Position numbers and translations under genes: made by a program. Positions 1-10,007 of a DNA stretch of 64,000 nt are shown piece after piece. Origin of the DNA: Garcia nutans (lineage: Eukaryota; Streptophyta; Magnoliopsida; Malpighiales; Euphorbiaceae). The number at the start of each line of letters is the position of its first letter. The stretch's first letter is position 1. The notes under the pieces were generated by a model, which saw nothing but the letters and a program-made list of their open reading frames with translations, was not told the DNA's origin and searched no databases. Where the stretch lies: positions 29,903,001 through 29,967,000 of the forward strand of contig CANTUV010000037.1 of assembly GCA_947685225.1 (NCBI GenBank), in the 5' to 3' direction.

Positions 1-160
1 AGGAATTGAGTCATCCACCTCTTTTTTTCTTGGCCCATCTGGGTGGCGACTCCATTTTCTCCGGGCTTAGGCCCGTGTTCTCTAAGGTCCCGAGCCTAAA
101 TAGTATTGAAGTCACAAGAACCATTCTACTGGGAGTGGGGGCAAAAATTCTAATACCACA
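1..160 (+). repeat. 3' end of Tat/Ogre-like 5' LTR (element E1), cut by the window edge
   Basis: The segment is the reverse complement of the opening of the minus-strand LTRs at 10008, 15614 and 41053: the blocks about the lost 'TGACTC..CCT', 'GGCGACTCCATTTTCTCC' and 'GGGAGTGGGGGCAAAAAT' are all shared. It ends in CA at 160, immediately before the primer-binding site, so it is the U5 end of the 5' LTR of a plus-strand element. About 2 kb of this LTR lies outside the window. Confidence 0.9.
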
Positions 161-161
161 G

Positions 162-174
162 TGGCGACTCCACT
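162..174 (+). other. Primer-binding site of E1 (TGGCGACTCCACT)
   Basis: TGGCGACTCCAC directly follows the LTR's terminal CA with one spacer base. It would pair with a tRNA 3' end reading GTGGAGTCGCCA. From memory Ogre elements use tRNA-Arg; I infer the same here. E2 has the same site with one change (TGGTGACTCCAC) on the minus strand at 41041-41051. Confidence 0.8.
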
Positions 175-1225
175 AGGGATAAGAGAAGTTGATTCCGTTG
201 GTCTTTTTATTATTCTATTCTTTCTTATCATGATATTATCCATTGCATCATATTATATTGCATTGTATGCGTGAGTTAGGATGCTTGTTTTACCCGTCTT
301 GTGTTATGTAAGGGATACCATACTTTCACTCAAGGTATGGAGATCGAGCATGTCATAACTACTCATATTCTTGCGCCTTTCAGGTATATACTTGCTATGG
401 AAACCTAAGCCTTTTAACCCAAAGACTAAAGCTCATGTAATTGGCCTAGTTATTTTCCTTAAGTTTTACCCCAAATACTTGTTGTTTGACTATGGTTAAT
501 TTATCTTGGCTTAAATCATGGCTTATTTGGTTTGTTCTTTTATGATCTAAATACATTGTAAGCTCAAAATAAATTTTTTCTTTAAAGTCCAAAAGACCAA
601 AGCAATTTTCAAAACTTTTTAAGATGATTTTTGGACATAAAATGTTTCTAAAAAAATCAAAAATTATTTTCTCATGACTCAAATACAAAGTCCAAAATCC
701 ATTTTTTCTAAAATCATTTTACAATGGGCTTAGAAATAAAATTATTTTTATAATCTTTTGCAAGAGATTACAAATATTTAGGTCAATTATGGAATACCAA
801 AAATTAATTGTGAGCCTAGTTTATACTAAGAATAATTAATCATGGGCTTGTTTTTGGCAAGAATCATTAGTTACTTTTTCAAGTGAGAAATCTATTTATA
901 ATAAACCTCCTAATTTAGTTTTAATCCAATATAACATAAAAGCTACTTTAGTTGGTTGAATGGATTAAAACCTAATTAATGGGAATTATCACGAACTGAT
1001 TTCCATTTTTAAAAATATAACTATTGGTTGAAATGTCCGAGGGAATTATTCAAAAACAAGATACCCCATGTTGGTATTTTGTTAACCATATACCTAGAAA
1101 AAGAGACTCGCCATCCATGTGTGAAAGTTATAAGGTTGGAAGGGGCATTCTACTTATCTTTGTCTATTTTTTGTGCATACATGCATACATTTGCATCTCA
1201 TATCATTAATCCTTTCTGGCTCACA
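175..1225 (+). other. Untranslated leader of E1
   Basis: About 1 kb between the primer-binding site and the first gag-like codons, collinear with 40038-41037 of E2. No conserved reading frame is shared by the two copies. It ends in a pyrimidine-rich tract plus CTCACAG (1209-1227), a plausible 3' splice acceptor that is also present in E2, so part of the leader may be an intron; that is inference. Confidence 0.6.
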
Positions 1226-2967
1226 GCCCCGGATTATGATAGTTTGAATGCTTACGACAATTCAACCTATGCCGGAGACGAAGAATCTAGCAACTACTCA
1301 ATCACTTGCTCACCAAAAGCAATGGAGCCCGAACAAATTCAAAGAATGGTGGATGACGCCCTCAATGCCAAAATGGAAGAAATAAAAGAGGCCCTGGCTG
1401 AGACCATCAAGAACCAATTGGCTGCAATTTTAGGAAACAATGCCAAAGCATTTGCTAGCCCCAAGAAGCCAAAGGACAAGGGGAAGGCTAAAGTTGGTGA
1501 AGTGGTTTTTGATGATGATAAGGTGATCATTGATGATGATGATGATGATTGGGCTTAATACTTTCAAGATCCTCAAGACAAGAAGAAAGAACCAAAGATT
1601 GTTGAAAGACCAGCTATGGAGAAAACTGAAAATTCTGATGTTGAAATGATGATTATGAATTTGGAAAAGAAATTTCAGAAGAAGCTGAAAATCGAAGAAA
1701 TGTTCGAAGTAGACAAATTATTTGAGCTAGACGAAGAAGTTCCGTACAAGTTCAAGATGCCATCCTTTGCAAAGTTTGATGGAACCGAAAATCCTCACCT
1801 CTATGTGAAGCAGTATATCACTGCTATGTAGTCTGCCCGAGCTACTAAGGCTCAAGCTCTAAGGTACTTCATGCTCTCATTGGACCCTGTTATCCAAAAT
1901 TGGTTCAATAACTTAGATGATGGAACACAAAAGAGTTGGGATCTGCTATACAAGGCCTTTCATCCAACAATATGGATACAATGTCGAGATGGAAGTTACT
2001 TTATTGGAAGTTGAGTCCATTAGACAAAGGCCAAACGAGAATTTTGTGGACTATGTGAAAAGATGGAGGAATAAGGTTGCTTTGCTCAAGAGAAGGCCTG
2101 ATGAATCTGATTAAATTAGAATGATTATGAGAGGAGTGTTACCTAGCCTTTATGAAAGAATGTCTCATACACTCATTTGGGATTTTAAAGACCTTTTGCA
2201 AGCTGGTCTACAAATTGAAGAGTGGGAAAGAGAGAAGAACTGCTTTTCAACAAGAAGGAATGAGAAAGGAAACTACCAGTCTGGTAACCAAAGCATGTAA
2301 AAGGCAGTCGGTGTTAATGCTACAGCCCAAGGAGGAAGAAGGTAGTTTTTAGAATTAGGGAAGCCACTGTCTTGGGTCCTCAATAAGCTACAAAAGAAGG
2401 GATTGTTACAACCCTTAAATCCTTGTCCTTTTCCTAACCCTCTCCCACTTAATTTTGACACTAAAGCATTTTATCAATTTCATCAAATGCAAGGACACGA
2501 CAAGGATAGATGTGCGAGGTTGAGGCATGAGATCCAAAATTTAATTGATAGTGGAAAGTTTCCCAAGCCCAGCAAGCCAAACACCAAAGATAATCCATTG
2601 CCGAGGTTTAATAGAGTACCACCACCGGCGACCTTCATGATTAGAGGAGGTTTGCATGAAAGTTTTGCCATGTCTTCTTTCCAAGATGTGGATGAAGAAG
2701 CAACCAAGGAAGAAATGGTATTTAGTAAAGTTGAACAAACTATGGTGCATAAAGAAGTAGCAATCTGTGTTGTGAATGAGTTTTGGGATTCAAGCGATAG
2801 TGATGACGATCTTGTACACAAGAAGGAGGAATGGACCTGGTCTGAGCCCAAAGAAGATGAAGTAATGAACACAAGATCTGGTAAGCCATATGCAATTCCA
2901 CCACCTAAGGAGGTAGAACTTAATAAAGGAAAGGAAGGCAAAGTAGGGAACAACACTTCCAAAACTT
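1226..2967 (+). pseudogene. gag: Tat-type gag, decayed (E1)
   Basis: Capsid polyprotein of the retrotransposon particle. The frame starts near LTAPDYDS, passes MEPEQIQRMVDDALNAK (1322), a lysine-rich stretch and a run of aspartates (about 1516-1550), then the retrotransposon gag core (YKFKMPSFAKFDGTENPHLY from 1744, YDYVKRWRN-like block near 2045-2075), and finally a CX2HX4HX4C knuckle-like motif (YQFHQMQGHDKDRC, 2473-2514). It is broken by TAA at 1556, TAG at 1829, an extra base near 1957 relative to E2, TAA at 2112 and further shifts near 2195-2350. The C-terminal part from 2403 is open for 188 codons and runs straight into the deletion junction near 2955. Confidence 0.85.
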
Positions 2968-2972
2968 AGAAT
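2950..2972 (+). other. Deletion junction fusing gag to reverse transcriptase
   Basis: Gag sequence matching E2 near 38240 joins directly to sequence matching E2 near 36150. The intervening protease, G-patch and amino-terminal RT (about 2.1 kb in E2) are missing. The join sits at a short shared stretch (GGGAA-AA in both partners), as expected for illegitimate recombination. Confidence 0.8.
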
Positions 2973-3640
2973 TATTCTTCGACAGAGAATTGAAGTATAA
3001 GCTAAAATTAAACCCAAAGAAGTGTGTGTTCTGGGTTACCTCAGGCAAATTGTTGAGACATGTGATTGGTCCAAATGGAATTGAGATTGACCCTAACAAA
3101 GTTAAAGCAATCAGGGATCTGCCAACCCCTAAGATGGAGAGACAAGTTCGAGGATTCATTGGTAAATTACAGTACATTAGCAGGTTTATAGCAAAGCTCA
3201 CCACAATCTGTGAGCCTATTTTAAAATTGCTTAAAAAGAATCAGCCGGTCCTATGGAATGAAGAGTGTCAAAAGGCCTTTGAACAAATAAAAGAGTATTT
3301 GCTAAATCCACCTGTGTTGAAACCACCTAAACTCGGTAAACCCTTGTTACTATACTTAGCAGTAGAAGAAGAGTCAATAGGAGCTATGCTAGCCCAAGCA
3401 GATGAGTCAGGGATTGAGCATGCAGTTTACTATTTGAGTAGAAAGCTTCTACCTTACGAAATTAAGTATAGTATCATTAAAAAAACATGTATAGCTGTGG
3501 TTTGGTCTTCTAAGAAGTTGCAACATTATTTCCAATCTTATTGTGCACAAGCAATTTCCAGGTTGGATTCAATGAAGTATTTGAGGGAAACACCCTCTTT
3601 GATTGGGAACTATGGGTGATGGTTGATAATATTGGAAGAA
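2973..3640 (+). pseudogene. pol: RT C-terminal part and first RNase H (E1)
   Basis: Remnant of pol. LKYKLKLNPKKCVF (2993) is the RT thumb/connection beginning just after the missing YVDD active site. It is followed by GFIGKLQYISRFIAKLTTI, the WNEECQKAFEQIKEYL connection motif (about 3254-3300) and the RNase H stretch PLLLYLAVEEESIGAML ... YYLSRKLL ... WSSKKLQHYF. A TGA at about 3617 interrupts the end of RNase H. With RT palm and protease deleted this copy cannot make an active polymerase. E2's counterpart is at 35377-36120 on the minus strand. Confidence 0.85.
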
Positions 3641-4286
3641 TTTGAGATTGAGTATGTAACCATGAAAACAATCAAAGGTAGAGCAGTGGCAAAATTCCTG
3701 GCCCAACAACCATTACTGGATAGCGAAGAGCTAGTCTTGGAATTTTCGGATGAACATTTAGAGGCCATTGAAGTACAAGGATCGAAAATGTATTTTGACA
3801 GGGCAGTGAATAGGAAAGGAGCAGGTTTGGGAGTCATACTAGAATCGCTAGAAGGGGAACTTATCCCTTTAGGAAAAAAGTTAAAATTCAGGGCAACCAA
3901 TAATATGGTGAAGTACGAAGCATGTATCTTTGGTTTGGAAACCCTAATGATTATAAAGGTGGATAAGGTGGAAGTCTTTGGCAATTCATTGCTAGTAGTA
4001 TCCCAAGTAAATGGAGAGTGGGAGTTGAAAAAAGAGAAATTAAAACCATACCACCATTACTTGACCATGATGAAGAAGAACTTTAAAGAGTGTAGGTTTA
4101 TACACTTACCAAGAGAAGAAAATCAGATGGCTGATGCCCTAGCCACATTGGCTTCGGTATGGGAAAATCCTGTCAATTTATTCCTTAAGCCTCTGATTTT
4201 GACCACTTCATCAACTCCTTGCTATGAATATGAGATAATCATGGAAACTGATACAGACCATGATGCGTGGTATGATACTATAAGAC
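3641..4286 (+). pseudogene. pol: Second, archaeal-type RNase H (aRH) and linker of E1 pol
   Basis: Downstream of the usual RNase H lies a second RNase H-like domain: KMYFDRAVNRKGAGLGVIL (3787 on), KYEACIFGLETLM, VEVFGNSLLVVSQVNGEWE and REENQMADALATLAS (about 4110-4155). A dual RNase H is characteristic of the Tat lineage. The first catalytic position reads FDRA where FDGA is the usual form. The frame is open for about 224 codons and ends in TAG at 4295. Confidence 0.85.
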
Positions 4287-4756
4287 GGTTTTTGTAGGAA
4301 AGGGAATACCCATTGCAGGCAACAAAGAAAGAAAGAAGAGCCATAAGGCAGTGGTCCTTGCAATACATCACCTTTCATGGAGAGTTATATCAAAGATGGC
4401 TTGATGGGGTGCACCTGAGATGCTTGAGGAAGCCTAAAGTGGAACATGTCATGTCAGAAATACACGTGGAAAGTTGCGGTCCACACATGAGTAGTTTAGC
4501 CCTAGTTAAAAAGATAATTCGGCAAGGTTACTACTGGTTGACCATGGAGAAAGATTATATTGAGTTTGTAAAGAAGTGCCAACAATGTCAGATGTATGGT
4601 AATTTGAATCACATGCGTCCTAAAGAATTGCATTCTATGTCTTCACCCTGGCCCTTTGCCACTTGGGGGATCGACATTATAGGAGAGATACATCCAACAG
4701 CCTCAAATGGTCACCGTTTTATTATAGTAGCAGTAGATTATTTCTCAAAACGGGTC
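4287..4756 (+). pseudogene. pol: Integrase, N-terminal part (E1), split by solo LTR
   Basis: Integrase joins the cDNA copy to host DNA. Visible are the zinc-binding region (SCGPHMSS ... KKCQQCQMYG; H and CX2C) and the start of the catalytic core (WGIDIIGEIH, with the first acidic residue, then RFIIVAVDYFSK). The frame is cut at 4757 by a chromovirus LTR and resumes at 7079. An apparent extension after 4757 is LTR sequence, not protein. Confidence 0.88.
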
Positions 4757-6209
4757 TGTAATATCCCAATGTATGCCCTAGAAGTTTTAATACAATTGTT
4801 GTTTGATTTGAATTTAATGTACATATGTTTTTGCAAAGGAGAGTTATGTGAAGAAAGAAAATGTATATGTTGAATATATGTTAATATAAATAACATATAC
4901 ATAAGTCAAATGGAGAGTCAATGGAAGAAGATATTTTTATGTGTGATATGTGAAATTACTTTAATGGGCATATAAGTTACAAAGGTTAATTAATTGGATG
5001 AGGGCATTTAGGTAATTGCTTTGTTAGAATTGCTTGGTGGAGATTTAAAGAAGAAGAGATGTTTGACTTGTGTTTATTTTTCTTTTCTTCTCACTTGTGT
5101 GCCGGCTATCCAAGAGAAGAGAGAGCAAGAGAGGTGTTCTTAATGCTAGAATCAAATTGAAGGAGGAATCAAAGGATTTGGTTGGAGATTTGTGAAATTT
5201 CTTCATTTAAGGTAAGTACTCTCTTGTTTTCCTTTGTTCTTTTTGAAGTGGTGTTTGAAGTGAGTTTTGATTTGTTAGTAATATGATTAGTTGTGCTTGT
5301 GGTGTGTTTTTAAGTGTTGAAAGTGATTGTAAGTAAAGAAGTTATATTATTGTTGATATTGGAAGTGTTGGTTTTGGTTTGAAGATGGTAAGTTAAGAAT
5401 GATGTTGGTTTTTAGGGTTTTGAAGGGGTAATTGATTAAATGTATTATTGATGTGTTGTTAATGTGCAAATTGTGATGAATATGTAAAATATGTGTTTAG
5501 AACATTGATTACATTCATTTGAATTAAGTTATATTGTGTATAATGTAATTGAGTGCAACCAAAGGAGACTTGGACATGTTTAGGGTTTCAATTCATGAGT
5601 GACACGGCCAAAAGCAAGGAGAGACACGGCCATGTCCCATGCCCGTGTTTGTTACTGCCAATTTTGTGTTGAGAGACACGGCCACAAGCTTGGCCGTGTC
5701 CCTCAAATGTGTTAGTTAATGTTTCTATTCTTTGTTCTTCTTGCATTTTTTTGATTCTCCAAAGGTATTTTTGTACTTAAACCTAAACATAAACACTTTA
5801 AACACATTTAAAACAATAATGATCCAAACAAATGTATGTGGAAGATTCTAAATCCATGAATAAAGTAAATTGTTAGGTATATATTAATGATGAAATAGGA
5901 AATGTGGAATATATGATGATCATTGAAAAAGTATGTGCAATGCCATTGATTATGTATACTTGAGTGATGAATTGATCAATGTGTTTTGAGATATAATGAG
6001 ATGTAAAACCTATGTGTTTGGTGATAATGATGCAAATGTGATGTGAAGCTATTGTGATTGACTATGATGATTCAATTGAAAGACATAAGGCATGTTTGCT
6101 TAATTGATGATGAGAATTGAGAATGAAATAATAAATGAATTGTGTGTCTAATGTGTTATTCATTTTCAGAGTTTTGTTGTTGGTGGCATGCCTAAGAGTA
6201 ACAATCTCT

Positions 6210-6372
6210 TGAAGTTAGGTTGGATTTGATCCTTGAAACCTAATTGAGATGTTACAACCCTTGAAGCTAGGTTGGGTTTGTTCTTGAAGCCAAGTTGGGT
6301 TGATACTTAGCATGCTTTGTTCCCCTTGAAGCTTGGTTGAACCTAATCCTTGAAGCCTAGTTGGGTTTATGA
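6210..6372 (+). repeat. Imperfect repeats 'CTTGAAGC.TGGTTGGGTT' in solo LTR S1
   Basis: About six spaced units of CTTGAAG(T/C)(T/C)(A/T)(A/G)GTTGG(G/A)(T/C)T lie between the GGCATGCCT and GGGCCCAT anchors of the LTR. The same unit fills the same slot in S2 (19535-19760), while other subfamilies have unrelated repeats there. Confidence 0.75.
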
Positions 6373-6688
6373 TAATGATAAATGTGATAATAAAACCAAA
6401 GCACTAACTCTGAAAATGGAATGGCATATTAGAGTGTTTTGGGCCCATGCTTGTCTTTGTATATAATGTGATTCTTGAATGGTAAAAACAATGAAACTAT
6501 GAAGATGTAATATGAATATTGTTATGACATTAAATGTAGTATGATGTGATAATGTGATGTGCTTCTATGTGTGTAGTTTATGATATATAAAGGTGTGATG
6601 TTAGCTTTTCACTTATGATGTTAACTTTATGATTTATATGTGTGACATTTCATTGCCTTAAAGTATAATGTTGGTATATTTTGTACTA

Positions 6689-6726
6689 CTAAGCCGATGG
6701 CTTAGCGCGATAGTGTTTGATTGCGC
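6689..6726 (+). promoter_or_regulatory. Double hairpin in chromovirus LTR (S1 copy)
   Basis: CTAAGCC-gat-GGCTTAG, overlapping by one base with GCGCGAT-8 nt-ATTGCGC (one G.U pair as RNA), followed by AGGTGA. The structure recurs at the equivalent place in the seven chromovirus LTR copies in the window, about 170-210 bp before the AATAAA signal. Function unknown. Confidence 0.7.
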
Positions 6727-7078
6727 AGGTGACAGAGTTGAACCTGAGAGCTCCTCGAGACCCAGTGAGACTAGACATTGAGGATTTTCTTTTGGGGACT
6801 TAAAGATCAGAGAAGAGCTGCCAATCATGTATATATTCTATGTTTTGTAAACTTTGATTTATATCATATTTGTAATAACTTCCGCTGTGAATTAATAAAT
6901 GTTTTTATATATGGTGTCTTTTGGATTTCTTTTAAATATTTGAGATTGGTTTCACTTATTTATAAAGATAATTGTTGTGTCTTTTTAAACTATGGCATTT
7001 TCTATATTCAGTATACGTATTTTACGATCGTTTAAGCATGCTTGGTACGTATACGGGATATAGGGGTGTTACAGGGTC

Positions 7079-7834
7079 GAAGTCGAATCCTTCAACAAAT
7101 TGGGGGCAAGTCAAATGGCCATATTTATTGAAAAGTATCTCATCTGCAGATATGGGGTCCTGCACAGTGTGATATCAGATAATGGGGTACAGTTTCAAGG
7201 ACCAGTTAAGGACTTACTCTCAAAGTACCAAATCCATCATCACCGATCCTCCCCTTATAGACCAAAGGCTAATGGCGCAGTAGAAGCAACCAATAAGACA
7301 ATGAAGCAGATCCTGTCCAAGATGTCCAAGACATACAGGGATTGGTCAGAAATGGTTCCTTTTGCTTTGTGGGGATACAGAACAAGCATGCGAACATCGA
7401 CTGGAATGACACCATTCTCTCTGGTTTATGGGATGGAAGCAGTGTTGCTAATTGAAATTGAGATCAAGTCGTTAAGAGTGGTCTTGGAAGCTGAACTGCC
7501 TAAGATGGAGTGGGTAGTGAGCAAACATATACAGTTAGCTTTACTAGAGGAGAGAAGATTAAAAGCATTATATCATCATTAACTGTATCAAAGGAGGATA
7601 GCTCGGGCCTACAATAGAAGGGTTAAAATCAGAATGCTCAAAGTCGGTGATTTAGTGTTGAAATAATGTAAGCCTAATGTATCTGATCCAAGAGGGAAAT
7701 TTAGGCCTAGCTAGGAAGGGCCATATGTTGTGAAACAAGTAATGAATAAGGGTGCAGTGAAGTTATCAAACATGGATGGGAACGAGTTTAGTAAGCCAGT
7801 GAACATTGACAGGTTGAAGAGGTTTTATGTATAA
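7079..7834 (+). pseudogene. pol: Integrase, C-terminal part (E1)
   Basis: Resumes the core at EVESFNKLGASQMA, then SVISDNGVQFQG (second acidic residue), HHHRSSPYRPKANGAVEATN (the E of the D,D,E triad) and the plant-type stretch MTPFSLVYGMEAVLLIEIE. A frame break near 7560-7585 and in-frame TAA/TAG codons follow. The C-terminal part GKFRP..EGPYVVKQVMNKGAVKL is readable to the TAA at 7832. Apart from the solo LTR and these breaks it matches the E2 copy at 33599-34386. Confidence 0.88.
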
Positions 7835-8255
7835 AAAAAAAGAGAAAAAAGAAAAGGAGCTCGCTAGGTTGAAAACCCAAAAAGGGCAGCCTAGGCCAAA
7901 GTTAGAGCAGTTTGCTAGTTCCAAAAACTCGAAAGGGAGGGCTAGGCAAAAATTAGGGCTAAGTGAGAGAAAATTGTCAATTAGAAAATCCGAAAGGGAT
8001 AGTTGGCAACAAGAGTGGTCTTGTGTATGCTGGCTTTATGTTTTGTTGTTCCCCAATTTAATAAAATAGAATTAATATTAAAATTGTTTTATATGCATTA
8101 TTGTTAGTATTTGACTAGATATGGATAAAATAAATAGACACAATAGCAAAAGGTGATGACGAATTATAAAAGGAAAAGAAACATCTCTTATTATTACTTT
8201 TATTATTTTTTCATCCTAACAGTACTCTTTCTATAGAAATTGACAAATGTAAAAT
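7835..8255. other. Spacer between pol and antisense genes (E1)
   Basis: Holds three or four degenerate units resembling GCTAGGCAAAAATTAGGGC ... GAAAACCC(A/G)AAAGGG (7860-8010). The same unit recurs inside the intron of the antisense DUF7745-like gene (8695-8845). The rest (8060-8255) is AT-rich, with no frame shared with E2. An 80-codon plus-strand ORF at 7827 is just the repeats read through. Confidence 0.65.
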
Positions 8256-9476
8256 CTATGGCAGACGATAAGTGTAACGTGTAGGCCAGCTCAGATTCAG
8301 CCGATCCAAGTAGGCTTCAGTCAGACAAGGCATGTCTAAATCAAGAGTAAAATCAAAATCTCGAGACTCAGCTCCATACTGACAGTTAAGCCAGCGAGGA
8401 TCATAGCAAGTACCTCGACGAAGAGCAGCAAGAGGAACATACATCAAGTACATCCAAATGGTGATACGAGAAATTTTCCACCAAGGTACTAACCAACGGA
8501 TGTTGACTTCAGCACGAGAATGGATCCAGCCAACCCAGTAGGCATATGAAGAAGCAGGGTGGAGTAGTTTCCTAGCAGAGTGATGTAGCTGTAAATATCT
8601 GGAAAAATCCATAAATGGAGAATCGAGCAAGAAGAGATGCTCCTAAAGCTAAATCTATAAAAGAAAGAATAATATAAAAAAAAGGAAAAAAAGAGGGTCT
8701 GCTAAGTTGAAAACCTGTAAGGGTGGCTTAGGCAAAAATTAGGACAGCTTGCTAGTTTCGAAAACTCACAAGGGTGGACTAGGCAAAAATTAGAGTAATA
8801 ATAAAAAAAGAGAAAAGAAACCTAAATTGAAAACCTGAAAGGGCAGTTTAGGTGATTACATGAAGCAGCAATGGAATGCCGGCCAATCTCTTTGACAATC
8901 CCGATTAAAGTTGGTCTAGTCCAACTAAAGTCTCGGCTAAGATCATGGGTATCGACGACAAGCCTCCTTCCATTCGGTCCATGATATCCAATACTCATGG
9001 ATCAATATCACCATCAAAAGAAACAAGCAAAAATTGGCCAAGTAAGCATAGACAAAGCATATGTCCCCATGCCTTAGTAGGAGCCAAGTGAGAAAGGCAA
9101 AAGTCAATTAAGGGACCAAGCAGAATTTTCTCACCTCTCATTAACTGTAGAACTTCGGCTTTGAAAGTTGAAATAACATTTGCATCTTTTGTTTAGTCTT
9201 GGAAATTAATATAGGTAACACCAATGGTTGATTACGTGGATACCCAAGGTTGGCCTCAAATTCTTCAATCATGAGACATATCTCAAAGTCATTAAACTTA
9301 AATGTCCTAGAATTCACATTCCAAAAAGAAGCCATGGCATGTAAAAAAGAATGGTCCAATTTAATATTTTGAAAACACTTCAAAGTATTGATTTTAGACC
9401 AAGATATTTATTTCCAATGAATGGCATTCATATTTTTAAATAGACCTTTCATTTTCTTTAAATTAAGTTCGGTCAT
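8256..9476 (-). pseudogene. Antisense DUF7745-like gene of E1, two exons
   Basis: Function unknown; it resembles plant proteins carrying DUF7745, a relative of the aminotransferase-like plant mobile domain (recalled, not searched). Exon 1 is 9476-8860: ATG, then FKNMNAIHWK, KCFQNIKLDHSFLHAMASFW, RTFKFNDFEICLMIEEFEANLGYP. The donor is GTAATC (8859) and the intron holds internal repeats. Exon 2 is 8654-8256: LDSPFMDFSRYL, WIHSRAEVNIRWLVPWWKIS, LTEAYLDRLNLSWPTR. The E2 copy (21607-33189) has the same exon limits. Broken by a TAA after HWK, a shift near 9190 and TAG codons at the start of exon 2. A TATA box lies about 100 bp upstream of the ATG. Confidence 0.75.
8655..8859 (-). repeat. Intron of antisense DUF7745-like gene with internal repeats (E1)
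   Basis: GT...AG intron in minus sense, with repeated units GCTAAGTTGAAAACCTG(T/A)AAGGG and CTAGGCAAAAATTAG. The same units lie just downstream of integrase in both Tat elements. Confidence 0.65.
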
Positions 9477-9923
9477 TGTTGACAACTGAAGGAAAATTAG
9501 AATTATTAAAAGGAATTTTGATGCTGAAGTGGAAAATTTTCTGACTTCTATATGAAATCATGGCATGAAAAGGGATTTATATGGGATGATTGGCTATTCC
9601 AAAATTGACAAGGAATAGCTTGAGACCGAGATGCACGAGGATAGGAAATTGGCGATGAAAAGGTTTTGAGTCACCGCGTTGCCTTTGGTTTTGTAAATTA
9701 ATGCTACTGTGGGAATTTTGAATGTGAAGAGGAGAGAACAATAAATGTATCATAGGAATAGTATTGATGATAGAAATGTAATAATAATAATAATAATAAA
9801 TAATATAAAAAATAAAAAAAAAGTCAAAAGTTACAGTAAAAGTGCAAATTATATATCATCATCATTATTTTTATCATTATTTTTATTATATAACACTTCC
9901 TCAATTAATACAATAATGATAGA
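9477..9923 (-). promoter_or_regulatory. Upstream region of antisense DUF7745-like gene with TATA box
   Basis: Minus-strand CATATAAAT at about 9575-9583, some 98 bp before the ATG. TATATAAAT sits at the matching place in E2 (21500-21508) and in E3 (49369-49377). The remainder contains an AT microsatellite-like stretch (ATA)n at about 9779-9800 and the 3' flank of the PMD gene. Confidence 0.55.
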
Positions 9924-10007
9924 TCACTGAGAAGGAGATAGTAGATTATGATCAAACAAAGCCCTGAAAAGGTCATCACCTATTTGAGGAGGAGGCATAC
10001 CAACTAT
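9924..10007 (-). pseudogene. Last codons of antisense PMD gene of E1, separated by E2
   Basis: On the minus strand this encodes MPPPQIGDDLFRALFD plus a short tail ending in TGA (9924-9926). It matches the C-terminus of E2's PMD gene (PPPPIGDDFFKALFDDLPL, ending at 15607). The preceding codons of the same exon lie 33 kb away at 43174-43448, on the far side of E2. Confidence 0.85.

Larger units (their letters stand above)
4757..7073 (+). mobile_element. Chromovirus solo LTR S1 (TSD GGGTC)
   Basis: Begins TGTAATATCCC and ends GGTGTTACA, with the direct repeat GGGTC at 4752-4756 and 7074-7078; the integrase frame continues across it. Landmarks: conserved GCCCTAGAAGTTT block (4779), TATA-like ATATAAATA inside an inverted repeat (about 4868-4904), splice-donor-like AAGGTAAGTAC (5211), an ACACGGCC module (5590-5705), a tandem repeat (6210-6372), a double hairpin (6689-6726) and AATAAA after CCGCTG (about 6894). 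No internal region is left, so it formed by LTR-LTR recombination. Small ORFs inside are not genes. Confidence 0.93.
1..10007 (+). mobile_element. Tat-lineage (Ogre-like) retrotransposon E1, left part
   Basis: Order along the plus strand: LTR end, primer-binding site, about 1 kb leader, gag, truncated reverse transcriptase, RNase H, second RNase H, integrase (split by a solo LTR at 4757-7073), then two antisense genes, DUF7745-like (8256-9476) and the last part of a PMD gene (9924-10007). At 10007 it is interrupted by element E2; the PMD gene resumes at 43174. Tat membership follows from the dual RNase H, the YVDD-type RT of the sister copy and the LTR ends. Every ORF is broken, so it is an old dead copy. 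Confidence 0.85.

Noticed and set aside
446..688. 80-codon minus-strand ORF in the E1 leader
   Set aside because: It lies in AT-rich leader, starts without context and is not kept in the collinear leader of E2 (40038-41037).
2483..2962. 159-codon minus-strand ORF opposite gag
   Set aside because: It is a shadow of the open gag C-terminus; the proteins on this strand lack any domain and the true antisense genes lie downstream of integrase.
4313..4873. 186-codon integrase ORF ending at 4873
   Set aside because: The codons after 4756 are LTR S1 sequence; the genuine protein resumes at 7079 as shown by the duplication GGGTC and by the E2 copy.
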